A DNA stretch of 64,000 nucleotides. Source: Lactonifactor sp. BIOML-A5 (lineage in GTDB: Bacteria; Bacillota; Clostridia; Lachnospirales; Lachnospiraceae). The stretch covers positions 1 to 64,000 of the forward strand of contig NZ_WKYV01000011.1 in the NCBI RefSeq assembly GCF_009677585.1. The letters run 5' to 3'. The first letter of the stretch is position 1. Every line of letters begins with the position of its first letter. Shown here in pieces: positions 8,182 through 15,580 of this stretch. The notes under the pieces are model-generated. The model was not told the DNA's origin. It was given only the letters and a program-made list of their open reading frames with translations, and searched no databases. Made by a program: the position numbers and the translations under genes.

Positions 8182-8568
8182 ATGAAAATTCAATGGCACT
8201 TTGCAGACGGCACGAAATCCGAGGTCGAGGTCAATGAGGAGCTTGGGGAATTTATCACCGCATCGCGGCGCGAGGAGGACAACCTTAGTCGCAAGGAACG
8301 GTATCACTGTTATTCGCTAGATGCCATTCTCTTTGAGGGCAAGGAGTACGGGGACAATCACACACCCGAAACGGAACTGGAGACAGCGGAAATAAACAAG
8401 CAGATCTATCACGCCATGAAAACGCTGACGGCGGTACAGCAAAGGCGTTTGCTTATGCTGGCGGACGGGCTTTCCTTGCGGGAAATCGCACGAGTCGAGG
8501 GCGTAGATCATCGTGCTGTCCGTGAGTCTATCGACAGCGCGAAGAAAAAATTCAAAAAAGTGTTCTGA
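8182..8568 (+). CDS. Phage sigma-70-like / HTH regulatory protein
   Basis: A 128-residue protein with a C-terminal sigma region 4-like helix-turn-helix (LTAVQQRRLLMLADGL, then SLREIARVEGVDHRAVRESI, ending KKKFKKVF) and an N-terminal acidic segment. Proteins of this type occur in Clostridia prophages and integrative elements between replication and packaging genes and are usually annotated as sigma-70-family or late-gene regulators. It is the first gene of the rightward prophage block. Its translation start lies behind the hairpin leader at 8075-8175. Confidence 0.7.
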   Translation: MKIQWHFADGTKSEVEVNEELGEFITASRREEDNLSRKERYHCYSLDAILFEGKEYGDNHTPETELETAEINKQIYHAMKTLTAVQQRRLLMLADGLSLREIARVEGVDHRAVRESIDSAKKKFKKVF

Positions 8569-8572
8569 GTAC

Positions 8573-8640
8573 CTCCCCAAAACACCCCTCATTTCTCCGT
8601 ATGCCGAGGGACACACAAAACCGTCCCTCGGAAAGGACGG
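8573..8640 (+). promoter_or_regulatory. Conserved leader with hairpin upstream of the 65-aa gene
   Basis: After a CCTCCCCAAAA element, a CCGAGGGAC (8604-8612) / GTCCCTCGG (8623-8631) stem precedes the ribosome site AAAGGACGG. The first part (CCTCCCC to TTTCTCCGTATG) recurs at 24391-24419 in front of another HTH gene. Confidence 0.45.
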
Positions 8641-8647
8641 ATGAAAA

Positions 8648-8845
8648 ATGAAGCACGATTTGAAGATCAGCGTTTCAAAGAAGCCCACCGAAGACGGCGT
8701 CGTCAGATGCAAGCGCGTAGCGCTTCGGGAACGATTGCTCCGTTACCTGTTCGGCGAAAAGCGTCGGGTAATGGTCATCGTTCCCGGCGACACCGTGGAG
8801 AGCATTTCCATCACGGAACTGCCCGGAGGTGACGAGCTCCGATGA
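8648..8845 (+). CDS. Small phage protein of unknown function
   Basis: A 65-residue basic protein (KISVSKKP at the start, RERLLRYLFGEKRRVMVIVPGD in the middle) with a VESISITEL tail. I recognise it only as a short conserved protein of Clostridia prophages between the sigma-like gene and the helicase. The ATG at 8648 is preferred over 8641 because it has AAAGGACGG at a proper distance. Its TGA overlaps the ATG of the next gene (ATGA at 8842), indicating an operon. Confidence 0.6.
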   Translation: MKHDLKISVSKKPTEDGVVRCKRVALRERLLRYLFGEKRRVMVIVPGDTVESISITELPGGDELR

Positions 8846-10606
8846 AAAAAGACACTGCTCCGCTGCTTCCAATGCCAATCAAGGCAAAGCCCTACGCGCA
8901 TCAGGTCGCCGCTTTCAATTTTGTTTGCGGGCTGTTCGGTCTGGTTCCGACGGGAGGTGATTCCGATGACGAAGGTCACGGTGAAATGCGCCCTGTGCGG
9001 GAAAGCATTCCAACGGTCGGAAAACCAAATCCGTGAAAACAACTTCTGCTGCCGGGAGCATTTTTACAAATGGAACTCGCAGCGCATGACCGAGTACAAC
9101 CGCACGGATAACCCCATGAACAAGCCCGGCGGCGTAATGGAGTCGCGTGTTAAGCGGAGTCGCAAGTTCCGTGGTACCGGCGAGGGCAAGGCATATCCCA
9201 AGCTACTCGGCAAACACGCGCACCGCAGAATTGCCGAAGCCATACTCGGCAGACCGCTCAAAAAGGGCGAGGTCGTCCACCACATCGACGGCAACAAACT
9301 CAACAACGACCCCGCGAACCTTGAGGTGCTCCCGTCGCAGTCGGAGCATTGCAAAGTACACGGTTTCGGGAAGAAGAAAGGCAGGTGATGTAAATGAATA
9401 TTTCCAGAAGTCAGGGTGTGGCTCTCCTTATGGAAATGGGTTAGCACAGGGAAAACGCTGGTATCCATCGCCGCAGCCGGTGCGCTGTACAACGCCGGAC
9501 GCATCAAAAGAGCGCTGGTCGTTGCGCCGCTCTCGGTCGTCGGCGTTTGGGACGAGGAGTTCGGCAAGTTTGCCGCCTTTGATTACACCCTCGCCGTGCT
9601 CAAGGGCAGCGGCGAAAAGAAAGCAGATGCGCTCCGGCACATGACCGGCGACACGCTGCAGGTGGCTGTCATCAATTATGAATCGGCGTGGCGCTTGGAG
9701 AAGGAGCTCGCGGCATGGCATCCCGACCTGATCATCGCCGACGAGGGGCACAAAATCAAGACGCACAACATCTCGGCGTCCAAGGCGATGCACCGGCTGG
9801 GCGCAGCGGCAAAATACCGGCTGCTGCTGACGGGAACGCCGGTCACGAACAAGGCAATCGACGTCTTCTCCCAGTACAAGTTCCTCGACCCGCGCATCTT
9901 CGGACAGTCGTTTTACAGCTTCCGCAACACCTATTTTTACATGACCGGCTACGGCAATCACACGCCGGTGCTCAAAAAGTCGATGGACCCGGAGTTGACC
10001 CGCCGTATGCACAGCATCGCGTTTCGGGCGACAAAGAGGGACTGCCTTGACCTGCCGGAAACGACCGACATCATCCGCAAGGTCGAGCTGGAGCCGAGAG
10101 CGGTGAAGCTCTACCAAAGTCTCGTGCAGGAGAGCTACGCCGAGCTATCCGAGGGCGAGGTCACCATTACCAATGTGCTCACCAAGCTGCTGCGGCTGTC
10201 ACAGCTCACAGGCGGCTTCATCGGCAGCGACGAGAGCAGCGTCGCCGAACAGGTCAGCACGGCAAAACTCGATGTGCTGGAGGACATTATTGATTCGGCG
10301 ATAGAGGAAAACCGCAAGCTCGTAGTTATCGCCCGCTTCGTGCCGGAGCTTGACGCGATCTGCGCCATGCTCGAAAAGAAGCGCGTCAATTATTCTCTTA
10401 TCAAGGGCGGCGTGAAAGACCGCGACGAGCAGGTTGCCCGTTTCCAGAACGACCCCGATGTCCCCGTTTTTGTCGGGCAGATCGCAACCGCCGGTCTGGG
10501 GCTGACGCTCACGGCGGCAAGCACGATGGTGTTTTACTCGCTGGATTACAGCATGAGCAATTTCGAGCAGTGTAAAGCCCGCATTCACCGCGCCGGTCAG
10601 CGTATG
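8842..10606 (+). pseudogene. Broken SNF2/DEAD-like phage helicase
   Basis: The N-terminus (MPIKAKPYAHQVAAF, 8842 to about 8960) is separated from the rest by an HNH gene (8966-9388). Homology resumes at about 9395 with SRSQGVALLMEMG. The Walker A motif is then frameshifted: four extra bases TTAG (9441-9444) split GGG and CACAGGG. Without them the frame reads MEMGTGKTLVS. Downstream the body is intact: VAPLSVVGVWDEEF, DEGHK (DEAH-type box), LLTGTP, a long C-terminal lobe with TAGLGLTLTAAST and ARIHRAGQ (motif VI). At about 10601-10612 the gene passes in frame into a ClpP-like protease. In intact relatives a helicase tail follows instead. Translation from GTG 9416 would give a 557-aa chimera lacking a Walker A. 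Confidence 0.8.
8966..9388 (+). CDS. HNH endonuclease inserted in the helicase gene
   Basis: A 140-residue protein. The N-terminal zinc ribbon is CALCGKAF with CCREHFYKW (residues 8-37). The C-terminal HNH nuclease domain contains EVVHHIDGNKLNNDPANLEVL with a final H in SEHCKVHG. GGAGGTGATTCC precedes the ATG at 8966; the longer frame from 8921 begins inside helicase codons. AGGTGAT occurs at both edges (8955-8961 and 9383-9389). Freestanding HNH genes of this size behave as homing-type or DNA-packaging nucleases. The position inside a split helicase favours a mobile homing endonuclease. Confidence 0.8.
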   Translation: MTKVTVKCALCGKAFQRSENQIRENNFCCREHFYKWNSQRMTEYNRTDNPMNKPGGVMESRVKRSRKFRGTGEGKAYPKLLGKHAHRRIAEAILGRPLKKGEVVHHIDGNKLNNDPANLEVLPSQSEHCKVHGFGKKKGR

Positions 10607-11089
10607 GATTACAAAGGCAAGGTCACCGTAAAAATTGACGGCATTGCGGCTTCGGCAGCAAGCGTTATCGCAATGGCGGGAACCGAGGTATTGATGGCAC
10701 CGACGGCGCTCATGATGGTGCATAACCCGCTGACTATCGCAATCGGTGACAGCGAGGAAATGCAGAAAGCCATCGCTATGCTGGACGAGGTCAAGGAAAG
10801 CATCATCAATGCCTACGAAATTAAAACCGGACAGTCCCGTGCCAAGCTCTCCCACCTCATGGACGCAGAAACCTGGCTCAACGCAAACAAAGCTATTGAA
10901 TTAGGTTTTGCTGATGGCATTCTGGAGGATGAGAAAAAGCGGATTCAACCGGACGACATCACCTATGCTTTCAGCCGCAGAGCAGTAACAAACTCGCTGC
11001 TTAACAAGGTCAAACCCAAGATACCCAAACAGAACAAAGGAACACCCGTTGAGTCGCTTGAAAAGCGGCTCTCTTTGATTTCTCACTAA
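10604..11089 (+). pseudogene. C-terminal part of ClpP-like prohead protease, fused to helicase
   Basis: From about DYKGKVTVKIDG the frame is the second half of a phage head maturation protease of the ClpP/S14 type: GIAASAASVIAMAG carries the nucleophile Ser, MMVHNP the His, and the helical tail continues to SLISH. The N-terminal half including the INSPGG-type oxyanion strand is missing and replaced by SNF2 helicase sequence. It stands directly before the HK97 capsid gene, the usual place of this protease. The active site triad is incomplete in structure, so head maturation is unlikely. Confidence 0.8.
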
Positions 11090-11108
11090 ATTTTATGGAG
11101 GTAACATC

Positions 11109-12317
11109 ATGAACAAAATTCTTGAACTGCGCGAAAAGCGCGCCAAGGCATGGGAAGCCGCAAAGGCTTTCCTCGATACCAAGCGCGGTACTGACGGCCT
11201 GGTTTCCGCCGAAGACACCGCAACCTACGAGAAAATGGAAGCCGACGTGGTCGCTCTCGGAAAGGAAATCGACCGTCTGGAAAAGCAGGAAGCTCTTGAC
11301 CGTGAGCTTTCAAAGCCGCTGAACACACCCCTCACAGGCAAGCCTGCTGTTCCCGGTATGGAAGCCAGGACCGGCAGAGCCTCCGACGAGTACAGGAAAG
11401 CGTTCTGGAACGCCATGCGTACCCGCGCAGGTGAGGGTCTTGATCCTATCGTGAAAAATGCTCTGCAGATCGGCACCGATTCTGAAGGCGGATACCTTGT
11501 CCCGGACGAGTTCGAACGCGCACTTGTAGAGGCTCTTGATGAGGAGAACATTTTCCGCAGACTGGCAAAGGTCATTACCACTTCCTCCGGGGACCGCAAG
11601 ATTCCGGTCGTGGCTTCAAAGGGTACAGCCTCCTGGATTGATGAGGAAGGCGCTATCCTCGACAGTGACGACAGTTTCGGTCAGGTTTCCATCGGCGCTT
11701 ACAAGCTTGGAACAATGATCAAGGTTTCCGAGGAACTGCTGAACGACAGTGTATTTCCTCTTGAATCCTATATTTCGAGGGAGTTCGCAAGGCGTATCGG
11801 CAGCAAGGAAGAAGAAGCCTTTTTCACAGGTGACGGCTCCGGTAAACCGACCGGCATCCTCGCAGCAACCGGCGGTGCTCAAGTCGGTGTGACCACAGCG
11901 GGCGCTGCGGCTATCACTATTGAAGAGGTGCTTGACCTGTTCTATTCGCTGAAAGCACCTTATAGAAACAAAGCTGTGTTCGTAATGAACGATGCCACCG
12001 TAAAGGCAATCCGCAAGCTGAAAGACGGCATCGGTCAGTATCTCTGGCAGCCCTCTCTGCAGGCCGGCACTCCTGACACCATTTTGAACCGTCCGCTGTA
12101 TACCTCGGCATATGTACCCGCAATTGCCTCAGGCGCAAAGAGCATCGTGTTCGGCGATTTCAGTTATTACTGGGTAGCCGACCGCCAGGGACGTGTGTTT
12201 AAGAGACTCAATGAGCTCTATGCTGCAACCGGTCAGGTAGGCTTTGTTGCCACCCAGCGTGTTGACGGCAAACTCATTCTGCCGGAGGCTATCAAGGTAC
12301 TCCAGCAGAAGGCTTAA
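11109..12317 (+). CDS. Major capsid protein, HK97 fold
   Basis: A 402-residue capsid subunit. Residues 1-105 are a charged coiled-coil scaffold (delta) domain (LELREKRAKAWEAAK ... EIDRLEKQEALDREL). The HK97-type shell follows: GTDSEGGYLVPDEF starts the N-arm, ALVEALDEENIFRRLAK and IPVVASKGTASWIDEE the E-loop region, and FGDFSYYWVADRQG and the terminal VDGKLILPEAIKVL the A/P domains. The delta domain would be removed by the head protease, which is broken here. A GGAGGTAACATC ribosome site precedes the ATG. It is followed 12 bases later by the head fibre gene. Confidence 0.92.
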   Translation: MNKILELREKRAKAWEAAKAFLDTKRGTDGLVSAEDTATYEKMEADVVALGKEIDRLEKQEALDRELSKPLNTPLTGKPAVPGMEARTGRASDEYRKAFWNAMRTRAGEGLDPIVKNALQIGTDSEGGYLVPDEFERALVEALDEENIFRRLAKVITTSSGDRKIPVVASKGTASWIDEEGAILDSDDSFGQVSIGAYKLGTMIKVSEELLNDSVFPLESYISREFARRIGSKEEEAFFTGDGSGKPTGILAATGGAQVGVTTAGAAAITIEEVLDLFYSLKAPYRNKAVFVMNDATVKAIRKLKDGIGQYLWQPSLQAGTPDTILNRPLYTSAYVPAIASGAKSIVFGDFSYYWVADRQGRVFKRLNELYAATGQVGFVATQRVDGKLILPEAIKVLQQKA

Positions 12318-12329
12318 CGGAGGTGCGGT

Positions 12330-12953
12330 ATGAGTTATAACACGAAAAACTACACCGAACAGGGCGGCGAGAAAACCGTAATCGGCGGAACGCTTGAAAT
12401 TAGGGAGGGAGCCTCGGTAACGGGGCTTCCTTCTGCACCGAATCAAGCCGCAAGTACTGCTACAAATGTTGCCGGACTCAAGGACGACCTCAACGCGCTG
12501 CTTTTGAAACTGAAGGACACAGGACTGATGAAACCCGATACATGGAATGTCTCAGTTGCTAATGTCACCACTGCTCTGAGCGAAGATATGACAGCCAATC
12601 AAGACAAAGTCGAATCCATCACTATCGAGGACAATGTCATTACAGTCACTGTTCCGGTTGACGGGCTAATTGCGTATGAAAGCTCGACCCCCGCACAAGG
12701 AACCCACAAATGGGTTGCCATCCTCATAACCACAGGACTTCCTGCCATCACGGCAGTAAAGTATAACGGTAGTCAGCTGACCTCAGCCGATGCAGATGAA
12801 GCTGCTGCTGTCGGCGGGCAGGCCGGAGATGTTGTGATGTGGCTGAAGTGCGACGAAATCGTAAATCAGCCGAAGTCGTTCACTCTCTGGTCATCCGGTT
12901 ATCCCGAAGCCGCATTCACTGTTGTCATCGCAGAACCGGAATCTGAAGAATAA
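12330..12953 (+). CDS. Head fibre-like phage protein
   Basis: A 207-residue protein starting MSYNTKNYTEQGGEKTVIGG. This opening, with the TLEIREGASVTGLP motif and a Thr/Val-rich beta domain (about 90-200), is shared by proteins annotated as head fibre (phi29 gp8.5-like) decoration proteins that sit right behind the major capsid gene in Clostridia prophages. Role as capsid decoration is inferred from that position. The ribosome site GGAGGTGCGGT is 12 bases from the capsid stop. Confidence 0.65.
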   Translation: MSYNTKNYTEQGGEKTVIGGTLEIREGASVTGLPSAPNQAASTATNVAGLKDDLNALLLKLKDTGLMKPDTWNVSVANVTTALSEDMTANQDKVESITIEDNVITVTVPVDGLIAYESSTPAQGTHKWVAILITTGLPAITAVKYNGSQLTSADADEAAAVGGQAGDVVMWLKCDEIVNQPKSFTLWSSGYPEAAFTVVIAEPESEE

Positions 12954-12971
12954 AGAAAGGACGGTGGCGGT

Positions 12972-13280
12972 ATGACGCTGATTGAAAAAGTAAAGGCAAA
13001 TCTTATTCTTGAGCATACGGCGGACGATGAACTCCTGCAGATGTACATCACCGCCGCCGTATCCTATGCCGAAAGCTATCAGCACTTTCCGGAGAAATTC
13101 TACAAGGACCATCCTATGCCGCCTACCACAGAGCAGGCTGTCATTATGCTGTCGTCCCATTTTTATGAGAGCCGGGACGGCAGCACCGGTGGCTTTTTTG
13201 CCGACAATGTGCAGGCTGGACAGCAGGTATGGAATACGGTCAACCTTCTTCTTAAACTTGACCGGGATTGGAAGGTGTGA
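12972..13280 (+). CDS. Head-tail connector protein (gp6-like)
   Basis: A 102-residue mainly helical protein (MTLIEKVKANLILEHTADDELLQMYITAAVSYAESY) of the phage gp6/DUF3199 head-tail connector family, which forms the ring below the portal. The order capsid, connector, closure, gp10-like, terminator, major tail is the standard siphovirus head-tail module and supports the call. Confidence 0.8.
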   Translation: MTLIEKVKANLILEHTADDELLQMYITAAVSYAESYQHFPEKFYKDHPMPPTTEQAVIMLSSHFYESRDGSTGGFFADNVQAGQQVWNTVNLLLKLDRDWKV

Positions 13281-13282
13281 GC

Positions 13283-13609
13283 ATGAGTTTTGGAAAAATG
13301 AACTCCTTCATTGACATCGTATCGGCTGAACCGGTCAAGGACGCCGATGGCTTCGTAAATCACGGGGACACAGTTCTTGCTTCGGTCAGGGCATATTTTG
13401 AGCAGAAGAACTCTACGGAAAAATGGCGCAATATGGCGCAGTCAGATGAGGTGAATGCCTTGTTCCGCCTGCGCACCATTCCCGGCCTTGAACTTAACAC
13501 CCGCCATGTTATTGTCTGCGAAGGTAAGCGCTACAACATATACTCGGTTGAAAACGTTAAGAGCCGAGGTATGTATCTTGAAGTATTGGCGGTGAGCGCT
13601 GATGGCTAA
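13283..13609 (+). CDS. Phage head closure protein
   Basis: A 108-residue beta-rich protein (MSFGKMNSFIDIVSAEPVKDADG, ARAYFEQ-like VRAYFEQKN, TRHVIVCEGKRYNIYSVENV) resembling the SPP1 gp16 / head closure (stopper) family. The start at 13283 is chosen over 13268 because it follows a GGAAGGTG site and lies 2 bases after the upstream stop. It overlaps the next gene by 8 bases. Confidence 0.75.
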   Translation: MSFGKMNSFIDIVSAEPVKDADGFVNHGDTVLASVRAYFEQKNSTEKWRNMAQSDEVNALFRLRTIPGLELNTRHVIVCEGKRYNIYSVENVKSRGMYLEVLAVSADG

Positions 13610-14033
13610 GGTCGATTTCAAGATGCCGGAGGATTTCCTGCTGAAGGTATCAAGGCTGGCTGAAAAAACCGATGATATCATACCGAAGGTTCTGGAAGCC
13701 GGTGCCGAAGTCGTATATGACAAGGTGAAAAGCAATCTGTCCTCTGTGGTCGGCAAAAACACGAAGGTTGAAAGCCGCTCCACCGGAGAGCTTGAGTTGG
13801 CGCTTGGCGTGTCGCCGGCAAAGCAGGACAGGGACGGCAATTTCAATGTGAAAATAGGCTTTGCAGAGCCGCGCTCTGACGGCGGCAGCAATGCCAAACT
13901 CGCCAACATCCTCGAATACGGAAAGCATGGCCAGCCTCCGAAGCCTTTTCTGAAACCTGTCAAAAGCAGATCCAAAGGTGCTTGCATCGAGGCTATGACC
14001 AATAAGCTGGAAAGTGAGATTGAGAAGCTATGA
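13602..14033 (+). CDS. HK97 gp10-family tail-completion protein
   Basis: A 143-residue protein with the gp10 pattern: an N-terminal helical region (LLKVSRLAEKTDDIIPKVLEAGAEVVYDKVKSNL), a central beta part and the conserved LANILEYGKHGQPPKPFLKP motif near the C-terminus. Such proteins join tail and head during assembly. Overlaps both neighbours by 4-8 bases. Confidence 0.85.
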   Translation: MAKVDFKMPEDFLLKVSRLAEKTDDIIPKVLEAGAEVVYDKVKSNLSSVVGKNTKVESRSTGELELALGVSPAKQDRDGNFNVKIGFAEPRSDGGSNAKLANILEYGKHGQPPKPFLKPVKSRSKGACIEAMTNKLESEIEKL

Positions 14034-14371
14034 GCATATTATCTGAACTGAACACACTGTTTGAAGCCGCAAATATCCCTGTCGAAACAGGCGTCTTCAG
14101 CGGAGTACCTCCTGATGAATACCTGGTACTGACCCCGCTTACTGACACATTTGCCGTTTACGGCGATAATAAGCCGCTGGCGGATGTAAGCGAAGTCAGA
14201 ATCTCGCTGTTCAGTAAAAACAACTATTTACAAAGAAAGAATCAGCTTGTGAGGATGCTCCTCCAGACTGATTTTGTTATTACCGACCGCCGGTATATCG
14301 GACACGAGGATGACACCGGCTATCACCACTACGCCATCGATGTGGCGAAAGAATACGAACTGGAGGAATAA
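14030..14371 (+). CDS. Tail terminator / minor tail-completion protein
   Basis: A 113-residue protein (MSILSELNTLFEAANIPVETGVFSGVPPDEYLVLTPL, then NYLQRKNQLVRMLLQ and YHHYAIDVAKEYELEE). Length, fold pattern and position between gp10-like and major tail genes match the phage tail terminator (gpU-like) class. Start overlaps the gp10-like stop (ATGA). Confidence 0.7.
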   Translation: MSILSELNTLFEAANIPVETGVFSGVPPDEYLVLTPLTDTFAVYGDNKPLADVSEVRISLFSKNNYLQRKNQLVRMLLQTDFVITDRRYIGHEDDTGYHHYAIDVAKEYELEE

Positions 14372-14374
14372 CAA

Positions 14375-14977
14375 ATGGCTACTATCGGGCTTGATAAGCT
14401 CTATTACGCAAAAATCACAGAGGCTGCAGACGGTACCGAAACTTACGGTACTCCCATCCCTCTTGCAAAAGCAATGAAAGCGGATCTGTCCGTCGAGCTT
14501 GCTGAAGCAACGCTTTATGCTGACGATGGACCCGCTGAGGTTGTGAAGGAATTCAAGAGCGGTAAGCTCTCCCTCGGAATTGATGATATCGGAGTGACAG
14601 CTGCTGAGGATCTGACGGGTGCAAAACTTGACGACAATCACGTCGTTATATCCGGAAGTGAGGATGGCGGCGCTCCTGTTGCCGTAGGATTCCGTGCGAA
14701 AAAGGCAAACGGAAATTATCGATACTTCTGGCTCTACAGGGTGAAATTCGGCATTCCGGCGACAAACCTGGCCACCAAGGGCGACAGCATCACCTTTTCT
14801 ACACCGACCATTGAGGGTTCGGTGTTCCGCCGTAATAAGACTGACGGAAACGGGAAGCATCCGTGGAAAGCCGAGGTCAATGAGGATGATACGAGCGTCC
14901 CTGCTTCCGTAATTACCGGCTGGTACACATCTGTCTATGAACCGGTCTTTACTCCTGCTGTTGGAGGTGTTGATTAA
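14375..14977 (+). CDS. Major tail tube protein
   Basis: A 200-residue protein of the phi13/TP901-1 major tail family: MATIGLDKLYYAKITE start, PIPLAKAMKADLSVELAEATLYADDG, DIGVTAAEDLTGAKL and the FWLYRVKFGIPATNLATKGDSI segment are typical of tail tube subunits. It is followed directly (1-base overlap) by the tail assembly chaperone, as in most siphophages. Confidence 0.88.
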   Translation: MATIGLDKLYYAKITEAADGTETYGTPIPLAKAMKADLSVELAEATLYADDGPAEVVKEFKSGKLSLGIDDIGVTAAEDLTGAKLDDNHVVISGSEDGGAPVAVGFRAKKANGNYRYFWLYRVKFGIPATNLATKGDSITFSTPTIEGSVFRRNKTDGNGKHPWKAEVNEDDTSVPASVITGWYTSVYEPVFTPAVGGVD

Positions 14978-15378
14978 TGGCTGATGACAGAAGTGCGATG
15001 ATCAACATTGGCGGTAAAGAGTATGATATGCTCCTCACTACCAAGGCTACAAAAGAGATCGCCAGGAGATACGGCGGACTTTCCAATCTTGGCGAAAAGC
15101 TCATGAAATCAGAAAACTTCGAGATGGCTCTCGATGAGATCGTTTGGCTCATCACACTGCTTGCCAATCAGTCAGTACTGATTCACAACCTTCAGAACCC
15201 TGCCGAAAAACAGGAACTGCTGACCGAGGAGGCTGTGGAGCTGCTCACTTCTCCGCTTGAGTTGGGTGAATACAAGAATGCCATCATGGATGCCATGTAT
15301 AAAGGAACCAAACGCCATATTGAAAGCGAGGAAGAACCCTCTGGAGGTAACACCTCAAAAAACGCGAAGGTCGGGTAA
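14977..15378 (+). CDS. Tail assembly chaperone, zero-frame product (gpG-like)
   Basis: A 133-residue protein (MADDRSAMINIGGKEYDMLLTTKATKEIARRYGG) that binds the tape measure protein during tail assembly. Near its end the codons TCA AAA AAC (15355-15363) form the slippery heptamer A AAA AAC, five codons before the TAA. This is the arrangement by which siphophages make a longer gpGT form by -1 frameshifting. See the extension at 15363-15566. Confidence 0.85.
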   Translation: MADDRSAMINIGGKEYDMLLTTKATKEIARRYGGLSNLGEKLMKSENFEMALDEIVWLITLLANQSVLIHNLQNPAEKQELLTEEAVELLTSPLELGEYKNAIMDAMYKGTKRHIESEEEPSGGNTSKNAKVG

Positions 15379-15566
15379 GCGATGAAGAATCGTTTGCCCG
15401 ACTGATTTTTTACGGTGTGTCTCTGCTCCAACGCACCGAGCAGGATGTCTGGCTGATGCCTATCGGCCATCTGCTCGACCAGTGGGAGATATATAAACAG
15501 TTTAACGGTTTGTCGAAGCCGAAACGCGAGTATTACATCGATGAAATCATACCGGGCGGTATCTAA
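15363..15566 (+). CDS. Tail assembly chaperone -1 frameshift extension (gpT part)
   Basis: After slippage at 15357-15363 the -1 frame reads REGRVSDEESFARLIFYG, then LLQRTEQDVWLMPIGHLLDQ and ends KREYYIDEIIPGGI at the TAA 15564-15566, adding about 67 residues for a product near 196 aa. The segment has no start codon with ribosome site of its own and fills the whole gap before the tape measure gene. The WxMPIGHLLDQW pattern is typical of the T half. Confidence 0.8.
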   Translation, partial: REGRVSDEESFARLIFYGVSLLQRTEQDVWLMPIGHLLDQWEIYKQFNGLSKPKREYYIDEIIPGGI

Positions 15567-15580
15567 GGAGGTGGTGAGAC

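Noticed and set aside
8949..9392. Group I/II intron carrying the HNH gene
   Set aside because: The insert is about 430 bases and almost wholly coding, leaving no room for a ribozyme core, and the helicase frames on the two sides do not join cleanly.
9428..10117. Long minus-strand open frame opposite the helicase
   Set aside because: It mirrors GC-rich coding DNA, with no ribosome site or recognisable product.
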